Positions 1 to 5,251 of a stretch of DNA of 5,251 bases are shown here, one piece after another; position 1 is the first letter of the stretch; every line of letters starts with the position of its first letter. A program made the translations under genes and the position numbers. The notes under the pieces are model-generated. The model made no database searches. It worked only from the letters and a program-made list of their open reading frames with translations, and was not told the DNA's origin. The stretch comes from Eubacteriales bacterium (GTDB taxonomy: Bacteria; Bacillota_A; Clostridia; Christensenellales; Aristaeellaceae): NCBI GenBank assembly GCA_028692205.1, contig JAQUXV010000220.1, positions 1 through 5,251 of the forward strand, given 5' to 3'.

Positions 1-329
1 TCCGCCAGTGTGGGCTTCTTGTCGGCAAAGGTTGCCATCACTTCGGCAACGTAGGCGCTTTTCTCCTCCGCCGTCGCATCGGAAAGTGTGAACCCTTTAT
101 AGTCTTCCACCGCCGTCATGGCGGCGTCGATCAGATAATCGTCTCCGGAGAGCATGAACAGCCATTGGCTGTTTTCCGTGTTCTGATCCGAATGGGAGGT
201 ATTGTCCAATACCAGCGAATCCGGATAATCAATCGAATAACAGGCCTCCACCGAATAGGTATTGGCGGAGGCGGAAGCGACACAAAGAATCAGTGACAGC
301 GCGAGCAATACGAAGGCCCTTTTTTTCAT
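1..329 (-). CDS. Secreted protein of unknown function, N-terminal part (runs off left edge)
   Basis: The frame is open from an ATG at 329 to the window edge, giving 109 residues with no stop. A strong Shine-Dalgarno sequence (GGAAGGAG, 339-346) lies 9 nt before the ATG and fixes the start. The protein begins with a clear Sec signal peptide: basic MKKR, a hydrophobic core at about residues 5-18, and an A-S-A motif at 20-22 that suggests signal peptidase I cleavage before N23. Cys16 is preceded by Leu, so this is not a good lipobox. The mature part starts with a YSIDYPDSLVLD stretch and is acidic and polar, with no further membrane segment in view. I do not recognise the family. It follows the membrane protein gene by 86 bp on the same strand with no visible terminator between them, so it may be the third gene of that operon. 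Signal peptide and coding status are well supported; function is not. Confidence 0.82.
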   Translation of the reverse strand, partial: MKKRAFVLLALSLILCVASASANTYSVEACYSIDYPDSLVLDNTSHSDQNTENSQWLFMLSGDDYLIDAAMTAVEDYKGFTLSDATAEEKSAYVAEVMATFADKKPTLA

Positions 330-338
330 AGGGTTTCG

Positions 339-368
339 CTCCTTCCGAACGGCGGAGTTATGCCGCCG
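339..368 (-). promoter_or_regulatory. Ribosome binding site of the secreted-protein gene with hairpin just upstream
   Basis: GGAAGGAG (minus strand, 339-346) is the ribosome binding site. Three nucleotides upstream is a 6-bp perfect hairpin, CGGCGG/CCGCCG (350-355 with 363-368), with a 7-nt loop. No T-run follows it in the direction of transcription, so it is not an intrinsic terminator. It leaves the Shine-Dalgarno sequence unpaired. It could stabilise the 5' end of a processed message or insulate translation; this is inference. Confidence 0.45.
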
Positions 369-415
369 AATCGCGTTTGGGAACCACCTGTATGACCGTC
401 GCGTTCGATATGAGA

Positions 416-1492
416 TTATTTTTCTTTCGCTGAATCCGGATTCGTTTCCTGCTGGTTCTCCTCGTTCTTTTTCTCTTTTACATTTCGGTGGTGCGAGCGG
501 AGATTGCCGACGATGCTCATTACCGCGCCGACAAGCAGAAACAGGTAATAGGTGAAAAACCGCCACACCAGCAGCGCAAGGCCGATGGTGCCCTGCGTGA
601 ACAGCCCGGCATAAAACGCCAGAAATCCGCCCTCCTGCGCGCCGCTCGCGCCGGGCAAAGGGGTATAACTCGCGCTCATAAACAGTAAAAACGCCACGGT
701 CGTAAGCTTGTACCACGGCGTTCCGCTCATGCGGAAGGCATGGTAAACGCTTACGGGAACCGACATCAGCCCAAGGGTGCTCAGCCCCGCCAGAAGTAGC
801 ATCCCGATCAGCTGGCTTGGGTGGTTGGCCAGGCGCAGAATGCTCGCGTGGTATACATCCAGCCCCGCGCTGACGCGGATAATCTTATCATCGGCATGCT
901 TCAACAGGTGCATTTTACCGCCCAAACGAATGAAGAACGTTACAATCGCCTGCACCATGGGCCGGTGCAGCGCCACCAGCAAAATCAGCGGAATCGAAGC
1001 GAAATTGATGGCGTACCCGATGTAGATCGCCCATTTTACACCGCCGAGCTGCGCATCCACAAAATCGCGGTTAAATACCCAAAACAACGTTGTCAGCAGC
1101 ACGATCATCATCTGCTGGGCAAAGAATTTGATGGATAACGCCGACGTGCCGATCGGCACGGGCACGTTCCGTTTGCTCAGGTAATACACCTGCATCGGCT
1201 GCCCGCCGCTCGCGCCCGGGGTGATGTTGGAGTAGTAAAATCCCGTCAGCGTAACATAGAAGGCATAGCCGAACGAGATCGGTCTTTTTTGTTTATGCAG
1301 AAAGTAATACAGGTTGAGCATATCGAAAAACATATAGGCAAACCAGCCCAACAGCGCGCAGATCACCCATTTGATATCCAGTGTAAAAAGCGCGCTCCAC
1401 GCGTCGGTCAACTCACTGTTGCTGAATGCGATAAACAAAATCAGCAGAAGCGTCGCCGCGATGAACAGCAGGCTGAGCAAGTTCCGTTTCAT
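416..1492 (-). CDS. Flippase-like polytopic membrane protein, LPG_synthase_TM / UPF0104 (YbhN-like) family
   Basis: The 358-residue protein has about eight hydrophobic segments, roughly at residues 3-22, 42-64, 74-90, 120-140, 154-176, 228-248, 262-280 and 303-328. The two hallmark loops of the LPG_synthase_TM family are present: SNITPGASGGQP (88-99) and YTPLPGASGAQEGG (276-289). This domain is the membrane half of MprF, where it moves lysyl-phosphatidylglycerol; stand-alone members often sit beside glycosyltransferases and are thought to act on membrane lipids. No C-terminal aminoacyl-transferase domain follows; the protein ends in a charged, Lys/Glu/Asn-rich tail (331-358), probably cytoplasmic. 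The start is set by GGGAGG at 1499-1504, six nt before the ATG, and by a 4-bp ATGA overlap with the glycosyltransferase stop codon, which implies translational coupling. The family call is strong; the transported substrate is unknown. Confidence 0.9.
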   Translation of the reverse strand: MKRNLLSLLFIAATLLLILFIAFSNSELTDAWSALFTLDIKWVICALLGWFAYMFFDMLNLYYFLHKQKRPISFGYAFYVTLTGFYYSNITPGASGGQPMQVYYLSKRNVPVPIGTSALSIKFFAQQMMIVLLTTLFWVFNRDFVDAQLGGVKWAIYIGYAINFASIPLILLVALHRPMVQAIVTFFIRLGGKMHLLKHADDKIIRVSAGLDVYHASILRLANHPSQLIGMLLLAGLSTLGLMSVPVSVYHAFRMSGTPWYKLTTVAFLLFMSASYTPLPGASGAQEGGFLAFYAGLFTQGTIGLALLVWRFFTYYLFLLVGAVMSIVGNLRSHHRNVKEKKNEENQQETNPDSAKEK

Positions 1493-2640
1493 GCACGGCC
1501 TCCCATGGATTTACGTTCAATCAGCGCCTGGTAGCGCGCAACCACCTGTTCCATCAGCCGGTTCCACGGGATGGGAATAGTCTGTTTTGCCCGCAGGCCT
1601 ACCGCCTGCGCCCTCGGCAGCGCGTCTACGATGCCCTGCGCTATGGCTTCCACCGAATTTTCGCACAGGAAACCGTTCTCCCCGTGGGTAACGCCCTCGG
1701 CCGCACAGCTGCCCGCCACCAGCAACGCGGGCGTGCCCATGGCCGCCGCTTCGCGCACTACCATGGGGGCATTGTCGTAAATCGACGGAAACACCATCAG
1801 GTCGGAGCGCTCATACAGCGACATCAGGGTTGCGCGGTGGCTTAAAAAACCGGTAAACAGAACCTTGTCCCCAATGCCCAGTTCTTCGGCCAGCCCGCGC
1901 AGAAACCGTTCGTCCGGCCCGCGCCCCACCATAACCAGTTGAAAGTCCATGCCCCGGTCCTTCAGCAGCGCGCAGGCCCGCAGGATGCTTTCGGTATTCT
2001 TTTTCTTGTTCAGCTGCCCGGTAAAAATGAGCACCGGCACATCCTTGCGAACCGGATAACGCTTTTCCGCTTCCCGGCGCTCCGATTCGCTCAGGGTAAA
2101 TGGGTCCGTGCCGTTGGGCATTACGACGATCTCGCCGCGATAACCGTAGGCAGAAAGCACCTCCGCCGTTTTCCCGTTTACCGCCCAAACCTCGTCGCAG
2201 GTGTTGTAAAAATCAACGGCATACCGCACGCCGGCTTTCGCCAGCGTTTTGGAGCCGGTAGCCTTATAAAAATCATCGTAGTACTTGCTGTGGAACGTAG
2301 CCACCAGAGGCACGCCGTCACGCTCGGCGATGCGCCGCGCCTCGCGCCCCGCAAAAAAAGGGCTGTGAGCGTGTACCAGATCAAACTTCATCTGGCCCAC
2401 GGCGTTACGAAAGCTTTTACTCAATCGGGGAAACCCCACGCGGTATGCTTCGCCGGGGATGCGGAAACCATCGTACAGGAGCGTCTCGCAGTTCACCTGT
2501 TCGGGGTACAGCGGGTTGTTGGGCGCGATGTACAGCGCTTCGTGGCCCAGCGCCTCCAACCCCTGGCAGTAGCCGAGCATCACGCGGCCTACCCCGTCCA
2601 GCGTCGGCGGGTAGGTCTCGCAGAATTGTCCGATCAGCAT
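1489..2640 (-). CDS. GT4-family (GT-B fold) glycosyltransferase, probably acting on a membrane lipid
   Basis: The 383-residue protein is of normal length for retaining GT-B glycosyltransferases. The N-terminal acceptor half has the glycine loop DGVGR (15-19) and HAHSPFFAG (90-98), followed by PLVATFHSKYYDDF (111-124). The C-terminal nucleotide-sugar half has PNGTD (175-179), TGQLNKKKN (207-215), the E-x7-E region (289-297, where the first Glu is Asp289) and ENGFL (321-325). The HxHSPF plus TFHSKYYDDF pattern resembles diacylglycerol glucosyltransferases, so a glycolipid product is plausible but not shown. The frame stays open far upstream without a stop, but the start at 2640 is chosen because TTGGAGGGG (2646-2654) precedes it at ideal spacing and the protein then begins like other GT4 enzymes. 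It overlaps the flippase-like gene by 4 bp. A promoter lies about 270 bp upstream, giving a long leader. No signal peptide or membrane segment is seen, which fits a cytoplasmic, membrane-face enzyme. Confidence 0.9.
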   Translation of the reverse strand: MLIGQFCETYPPTLDGVGRVMLGYCQGLEALGHEALYIAPNNPLYPEQVNCETLLYDGFRIPGEAYRVGFPRLSKSFRNAVGQMKFDLVHAHSPFFAGREARRIAERDGVPLVATFHSKYYDDFYKATGSKTLAKAGVRYAVDFYNTCDEVWAVNGKTAEVLSAYGYRGEIVVMPNGTDPFTLSESERREAEKRYPVRKDVPVLIFTGQLNKKKNTESILRACALLKDRGMDFQLVMVGRGPDERFLRGLAEELGIGDKVLFTGFLSHRATLMSLYERSDLMVFPSIYDNAPMVVREAAAMGTPALLVAGSCAAEGVTHGENGFLCENSVEAIAQGIVDALPRAQAVGLRAKQTIPIPWNRLMEQVVARYQALIERKSMGGRA

Positions 2641-2645
2641 GGTTG

Positions 2646-2676
2646 CCCCTCCAAGGCGCGAAACCGCGTTTCGCGC
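2646..2676 (-). promoter_or_regulatory. Glycosyltransferase ribosome binding site abutted by a 9-bp perfect hairpin
   Basis: TTGGAGGGG (minus strand, 2646-2654) sits 7 nt from the ATG measured from the GGAGG core and decides the start at 2640. One nucleotide upstream begins a perfect inverted repeat, GCGCGAAAC (2656-2664) and GTTTCGCGC (2668-2676), with a 3-nt loop. No T-run follows, so it is not a terminator. The Shine-Dalgarno sequence stays outside the stem and I found no CCTCC-type sequence in the leader that would mask it. Confidence 0.6.
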
Positions 2677-2704
2677 GAATGTTTCATCGCATCCGGCCGG
2701 TGGA

Positions 2705-2829
2705 TTTTTCATCCGTCTCCGCTTTGAAATGCCCAAAACGGCGCCGTGGTTCCCGCGGGTTTCCCTCCGCGTCGGCGGCGCCTCGGGTGGCTGCGCGGCA
2801 ACTCGCCTGCGCCTGCCCCGGATGAAAAA
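2705..2829 (-). repeat. Long-range 11-bp inverted repeat enclosing two hairpins
   Basis: On the minus strand TTTTTCATCCG (2829 to 2819) is perfectly complementary to CGGATGAAAAA (2715 to 2705), 103 nt apart. Between the arms are two independent hairpins: GCGC, bulged A, GGC paired with GCC, GCGC over a 5-nt loop (2793-2812), and a GGCGCCG/CGGCGCC 7-bp clamp (2740-2746 with 2776-2782) with an inner GGG/CCC plus CGC/GCG stem (2754-2771). Together these make a three-helix junction in the leader RNA. By rough reckoning a perfect 11-bp pairing is expected by chance in only about one in a hundred stretches of this size. Confidence 0.55.
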
Positions 2830-2858
2830 AACCCGCCCGTACGCTTCGGCGTTGCGGA
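2825..2858 (-). terminator. Candidate intrinsic terminator / attenuator in the leader
   Basis: Read leftward, TCCGC (2854-2858) can pair with GCGGG (2832-2836), one G-U pair included, enclosing an ACGC-CGAA-GCGT hairpin (2841-2852). A run of seven T residues (2825-2831) follows at once. It lies about 50-80 nt after the predicted transcription start, where attenuators usually sit. The stem is short and interrupted, so efficiency would be modest. Its 5' arm shares bases 2857-2858 with an upstream GAGA/TCTC hairpin (2857-2870), so the two are mutually exclusive, as in attenuation. Confidence 0.33.
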
Positions 2859-2913
2859 GATTTCCTTCTCGCCGTGCCCGCGATCGCGTCTCGATCGGCG
2901 GTTTCATGGCACC

Positions 2914-2942
2914 AGTATAACACAGCTTCGGCGGATTGGAAA
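2914..2942 (-). promoter_or_regulatory. Leftward sigma-70/A-type promoter for the glycosyltransferase operon
   Basis: On the minus strand the -35 is TTTCCA (2937-2942, 4 of 6 consensus), the spacer is exactly 17 bp, and the -10 is TATACT (2914-2919, 5 of 6). A TG dinucleotide one base upstream of the -10 makes it an extended -10 promoter. Predicted start of transcription is about 2907. No better promoter was seen closer to the glycosyltransferase. Confidence 0.7.
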
Positions 2943-2978
2943 CCGTCGTTTTCATCCGTGCACCGCCCCCTGCCGGTA

Positions 2979-3007
2979 TTGACGTTTCCCAAACCGAATC
3001 GTACAAT
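2979..3007 (+). promoter_or_regulatory. Rightward sigma-70/A-type promoter for sbcDC
   Basis: TTGACG (2979-2984, 5 of 6 consensus), a 17-bp spacer, and TACAAT (3002-3007, 5 of 6). Predicted transcription start is about 3014, giving a 5' untranslated region of about 32 nt. The -35 elements of this and the leftward promoter are only 36 bp apart, back to back. No Bacillus/Clostridium-type LexA box (GAAC-N4-GTTC) was seen near it, so SOS control is not supported. Confidence 0.75.
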
Positions 3008-3030
3008 GCCGATAGGAATATAAACTGACA

Positions 3031-3037
3031 GGGGAGG
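3031..3037 (+). promoter_or_regulatory. sbcD ribosome binding site (supports a GTG start)
   Basis: GGGGAGG lies 8 nt before GTG at 3046. It decides the GTG start, after which the protein begins directly with the first phosphoesterase motif, as SbcD proteins do. Confidence 0.85.
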
Positions 3038-3045
3038 CTGCGCCT

Positions 3046-4191
3046 GTGCGGCTTTTGCATCTTTCCGACCTGCATCTGGGTAAAAAGCTCAACGAAGCGT
3101 CGCTGATCGACGATCAGCGGCATATTCTCGCGCAGATTCTTACGGTGCTCGACGCTCAAAAGCCGGACGCCGTACTGATCGCGGGCGACGTGTACGATAA
3201 GCCGATCCCTTCCGCCGATGCGGTTAAGCTGCTGGACGAATTTCTGACGCAGCTCGCGGCGAGGGAGCTGCCGGTGGTCATCATCAGCGGCAATCACGAT
3301 TCCGCCGAGCGCCTCGCCTTCGGCAGCCGGTTGCTGACGGCGAAAAACATCTTTCTCTCTCCAGCCTATGATGCAGAAAACGCAATCGTGCGCCCCGTAT
3401 GCCTGACGGATGAATACGGACCGCTGAACCTCTGGCCCGTGCCGTTTGTGAAGCCCGCGCACGTTCGCGCCGCCCTTCCGGATGCGGAAATCAGCACCTA
3501 CACCGACGCGCTGCGCACCGTCGTTGCGCAGATGCCGCTGGATGCTTCGGCACGCAATGTGCTTGTGTGCCACCAGTTTCTCACCGGCGGGGAACGCTGC
3601 GAATCGGAGGATATTCCGGTCGGCGGGCTGGACAATGTGGATGCGTCGGTGTTTAACGCATTCGATTACGTTGCGCTGGGGCACCTGCACCGCGCGCAGC
3701 GTGTGGGGCGGGAAACGGTGCGCTACTGCGGCTCGCCGCTCAAATACTCATTCTCCGAAGCGCGGGATGGGAAAAGCGTCACCTTGGCCGATTTCGGGCC
3801 GAAGGGCGACGTTCGGCTTTCCGCCGTTCCGCTGTCCCCCAAGCGGGAGCTGCGGGAACTGCGCGGCGCGTACAACGACCTCGTATTAAAGAAAAACTAC
3901 GAGGGTACCGCCACGGACGATTACCTGCACATTACCCTCACCGACGAGGACGACGTGCCGGACGCGCTGAGCAAGCTGCAGGTGATCTACCCCAATTTAC
4001 TTAAATTGGATTACGACAACACGCGCACCCGCCGCAACCGGCTGGTGGAGCTGACGGACGCCCCCGAACGGCGCACGCCGCTTTCCCTGCTTTCGGATTT
4101 TTACGAGCTGCAAAACAACCGTCCCATGACCGACGCGCAGCAAGGCTATGCCGCCGCGCTGATGGAAAAGATATGGGAGGAACGCGCATGA
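3046..4191 (+). CDS. sbcD: Exonuclease subunit SbcD (Mre11-type nuclease)
   Basis: The 381-residue protein, of usual SbcD length, is the nuclease of the SbcCD complex, which cleaves DNA hairpins, degrades double-stranded ends and removes protein-blocked ends in the cytoplasm. All metallophosphoesterase metal-binding motifs are visible: SDLHLG (D8, H10), AGDVYD (D48), SGNHD (N83, H84), CHQ (H176) and GHLH (H213, H215), which implies an intact two-Mn catalytic centre. The CGSPLKYSFSE stretch (228-238) is typical of SbcD. The C-terminal part (about 270-381) corresponds to the capping domain and the helices that bind the SbcC coiled coil. Translation starts at GTG, backed by GGGGAGG at 3031-3037. 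The gene has its own promoter at 2979-3007 and overlaps sbcC by 4 bp (ATGA), so the two subunits are translationally coupled. Identification is very secure. Confidence 0.97.
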   Translation: MRLLHLSDLHLGKKLNEASLIDDQRHILAQILTVLDAQKPDAVLIAGDVYDKPIPSADAVKLLDEFLTQLAARELPVVIISGNHDSAERLAFGSRLLTAKNIFLSPAYDAENAIVRPVCLTDEYGPLNLWPVPFVKPAHVRAALPDAEISTYTDALRTVVAQMPLDASARNVLVCHQFLTGGERCESEDIPVGGLDNVDASVFNAFDYVALGHLHRAQRVGRETVRYCGSPLKYSFSEARDGKSVTLADFGPKGDVRLSAVPLSPKRELRELRGAYNDLVLKKNYEGTATDDYLHITLTDEDDVPDALSKLQVIYPNLLKLDYDNTRTRRNRLVELTDAPERRTPLSLLSDFYELQNNRPMTDAQQGYAAALMEKIWEERA

Positions 4192-5251
4192 GGCCCGAAA
4201 AGCTTACTCTGTCGGCCTTCGGCCCCTTTGCGGGCGAAACGGAGTTGGACCTTGCCCCGCTTGGCGAACGCGGGTTATACCTGATTACCGGGGTGACGGG
4301 CGCGGGAAAAACGACGATTTTTGATGCCGTTACCTTCGCCCTCTACGGCGAACCGAGCGGGCAAAACCGCAAGCCCGGCATGCTGTACAGCAAATATGCC
4401 GCGCCGGATGCGAAAGGCTCGGTGGAGATGACGTTTTTCCACCGCGGGCAACGCTATACGGTCGCCCGCACCCTGCCGCACGAGCGACAGAACAAGCGCG
4501 GCGACGGCACCGTAACCGATGCCGCGTCCGCCGCCCTCTACTACCCGGACGGCCGCGCCCCGCTTGTAAAACCCACCGAGGTTACCCGCGCCGTTACGGA
4601 GCTGCTGGGCGTGGATAAGGAGCAGTTTTGCCAGATCGCGATGATCGCACAGGGCGCGTTTCAGCAGTTGCTGCTGGCCGATACGGACACACGCGGCAAA
4701 ATCTTCCGAAAAATATTCGGCACAAAGCCCTATCTGGCGTTTCAGGAGCAGGTAAAGCGGGACGCGCTGCAGCTGGACGACGAATGCCGGATGCTGGAGC
4801 ACGATATGGCAGCCGGCGTGGCGAGCCTGCGCGCGGCGGAAGACGACCCCCTCGCTTTGGAGCTCGCGCCGCTGCAAAAGGGCGTGCCCTCCGCAGAGGA
4901 TGCTATCGCATTGATTGAGAAGCTGCTTCGGGGCGACGAGGAACGCCTTGCGGGCCTTGAAGCGGAAATCCACGCGGCAGACAGGCTGGTAAGCGCGGCG
5001 GACGAGGCGCTGGGGCAGGCCGAGCAGCAGGCGCGCCTGCACGCCGAGGCGGAGCAGGCCGAAGCGTGGCTGAAAGCCAACGAACCGGGCCTGCTGACGC
5101 TGAAAGCGGCGCTGGACGCCGAAACCGCCCGCACGGATGAGCGGAAGCGGCTGGAAGCCGAAGCCGCCGCCTGCCGCGCGGAGCTGCAAAAGTTTCTCGC
5201 GCTGGATGCGCTGCTGACCCGTGTTTCACAGGCCGAACAGGCCGCGAAGCA
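4188..5251 (+). CDS. sbcC: Exonuclease subunit SbcC (Rad50-type SMC-like ATPase), N-terminal third
   Basis: The frame is open from ATG 4188 to the window end (354 residues of about 1000 expected). SbcC is the ATPase that clamps DNA and gates the SbcD nuclease. Seen here are the N-terminal strand typical of Rad50/SbcC (LTLSAFGPFAGETELDL), Walker A GVTGAGKT (35-42, K41), the FDAVTFALYGEPSG stretch after it, an RG-containing segment near 104, and the Q-loop region FCQIAMIAQGAFQQLLLA (Q155). From about residue 183 the sequence turns into Ala/Glu/Leu/Arg-rich heptads, the ascending arm of the long coiled coil. The zinc hook, Walker B and signature motif would lie beyond the right edge. GGGAGG (4175-4180) precedes the ATG by 7 nt, inside the end of sbcD, and the start overlaps the sbcD stop by 4 bp. 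No separate promoter is needed. No frameshift is seen. Confidence 0.96.
   Translation, partial: MRPEKLTLSAFGPFAGETELDLAPLGERGLYLITGVTGAGKTTIFDAVTFALYGEPSGQNRKPGMLYSKYAAPDAKGSVEMTFFHRGQRYTVARTLPHERQNKRGDGTVTDAASAALYYPDGRAPLVKPTEVTRAVTELLGVDKEQFCQIAMIAQGAFQQLLLADTDTRGKIFRKIFGTKPYLAFQEQVKRDALQLDDECRMLEHDMAAGVASLRAAEDDPLALELAPLQKGVPSAEDAIALIEKLLRGDEERLAGLEAEIHAADRLVSAADEALGQAEQQARLHAEAEQAEAWLKANEPGLLTLKAALDAETARTDERKRLEAEAAACRAELQKFLALDALLTRVSQAEQAAK

Larger units (their letters stand above)
2641..2907 (-). promoter_or_regulatory. Long structured 5' leader of the glycosyltransferase operon (candidate cis-regulatory RNA)
   Basis: This gene-less stretch lies between the predicted leftward transcription start (about 2907) and the glycosyltransferase ATG. 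Read as minus-strand RNA it contains, in order: a hairpin at 2878-2901 (CCG, bulged C, CGATCG paired with CGATCG then CGG; 5-nt loop); a small GAGA/TCTC hairpin at 2857-2870; a terminator-like stem and T7 run (2825-2858); an 11-bp perfect stem joining 2819-2829 to 2705-2715; two hairpins inside that stem, at 2793-2812 and 2740-2782; and a 9-bp hairpin at 2656-2676 beside the ribosome binding site. I saw no signature of the cobalamin, SAM, TPP, FMN, glycine, lysine or c-di-GMP-I riboswitches. The pairings are read directly; that they form and regulate is inference. All reading frames here translate to Arg/Pro-rich sequence unlike a real protein. Confidence 0.45.

Noticed and set aside
432..443. 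Perfect 12-bp palindrome GAATCCGGATTC near the 3' end of the flippase-like gene
   Set aside because: It lies in coding sequence (the N-P-D-S residues of the tail) and has neither the T-run nor the position expected of a terminator.
369..480. A separate promoter for the secreted-protein gene
   Set aside because: Only poor -10-like matches (TAATCT, CATATC) without a convincing -35 at 16-18 bp were found, so co-transcription is the simpler reading.
2746..2758. GTGGTTCCCGCGG on the plus strand, similar to the T-box consensus GGTGGNACCGCG
   Set aside because: The match is imperfect, the required T-run terminator is absent on the plus strand, the rightward promoter lies downstream of it, and the downstream gene is sbcD rather than an aminoacyl-tRNA synthetase or amino-acid gene.
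2943..3045. Possible LexA/SOS operator upstream of sbcDC
   Set aside because: No GAAC-N4-GTTC-type site is present around the promoter.
2641..3690. Upstream continuation of the glycosyltransferase frame on the minus strand, giving a protein of over 700 residues
   Set aside because: It runs antisense through sbcD, has Arg/His-rich low-quality sequence, and a strong ribosome binding site plus a GT4-like N-terminus place the start at 2640.
4275..5189. Long minus-strand open frame antisense to sbcC
   Set aside because: It is a GC-driven shadow of sbcC: Arg/Gln-rich composition, no recognisable motif, and the plus frame has clear Walker A and Q-loop motifs.

Overview
The window reads as chromosomal DNA from a GC-rich, low-redundancy member of the Bacillota, most likely a Clostridia-type organism. 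This is an inference from gene content and signals: strong GGAGG-type ribosome binding sites before every gene, an SbcD/SbcC pair with Gram-positive-style sequence, and a GT4 glycosyltransferase coupled to an LPG-synthase-TM (flippase-like) membrane protein. No mobile element, CRISPR array, tRNA or rRNA was seen.

Layout. Two divergent transcription units flank a 405-bp gene-less region (2641-3045). Leftward on the minus strand lie a GT4 glycosyltransferase (1489-2640), a polytopic membrane protein of the LPG_synthase_TM/UPF0104 family overlapping it by 4 bp (416-1492), and, after an 86-bp gap, the N-terminal part of an unidentified secreted protein (1-329) that runs off the left edge. Rightward on the plus strand lie sbcD (3046-4191) and the first third of sbcC (4188-5251), also overlapping by 4 bp; sbcC runs off the right edge.

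How the genes work together. SbcD (Mn-dependent nuclease) and SbcC (SMC-like ATPase) form the bacterial Mre11-Rad50-type complex that processes DNA hairpins and blocked ends. The glycosyltransferase and membrane protein are translationally coupled and probably act on the same lipid-linked or membrane substrate; the exact product cannot be told from sequence.

Most interesting part. The divergent region holds two well-formed sigma-70/A-type promoters. The leftward one starts about 267 nt before the glycosyltransferase start codon. That leader can fold into an unusually organised set of helices: a 5' hairpin, a terminator-like stem with a 7-T run, an 11-bp perfect long-range stem that encloses two further hairpins, and a 9-bp perfect hairpin directly before the ribosome binding site. 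I could not match it to a known riboswitch class by eye. It is a candidate structured cis-regulatory RNA, but high GC content makes some of these pairings possible by chance.
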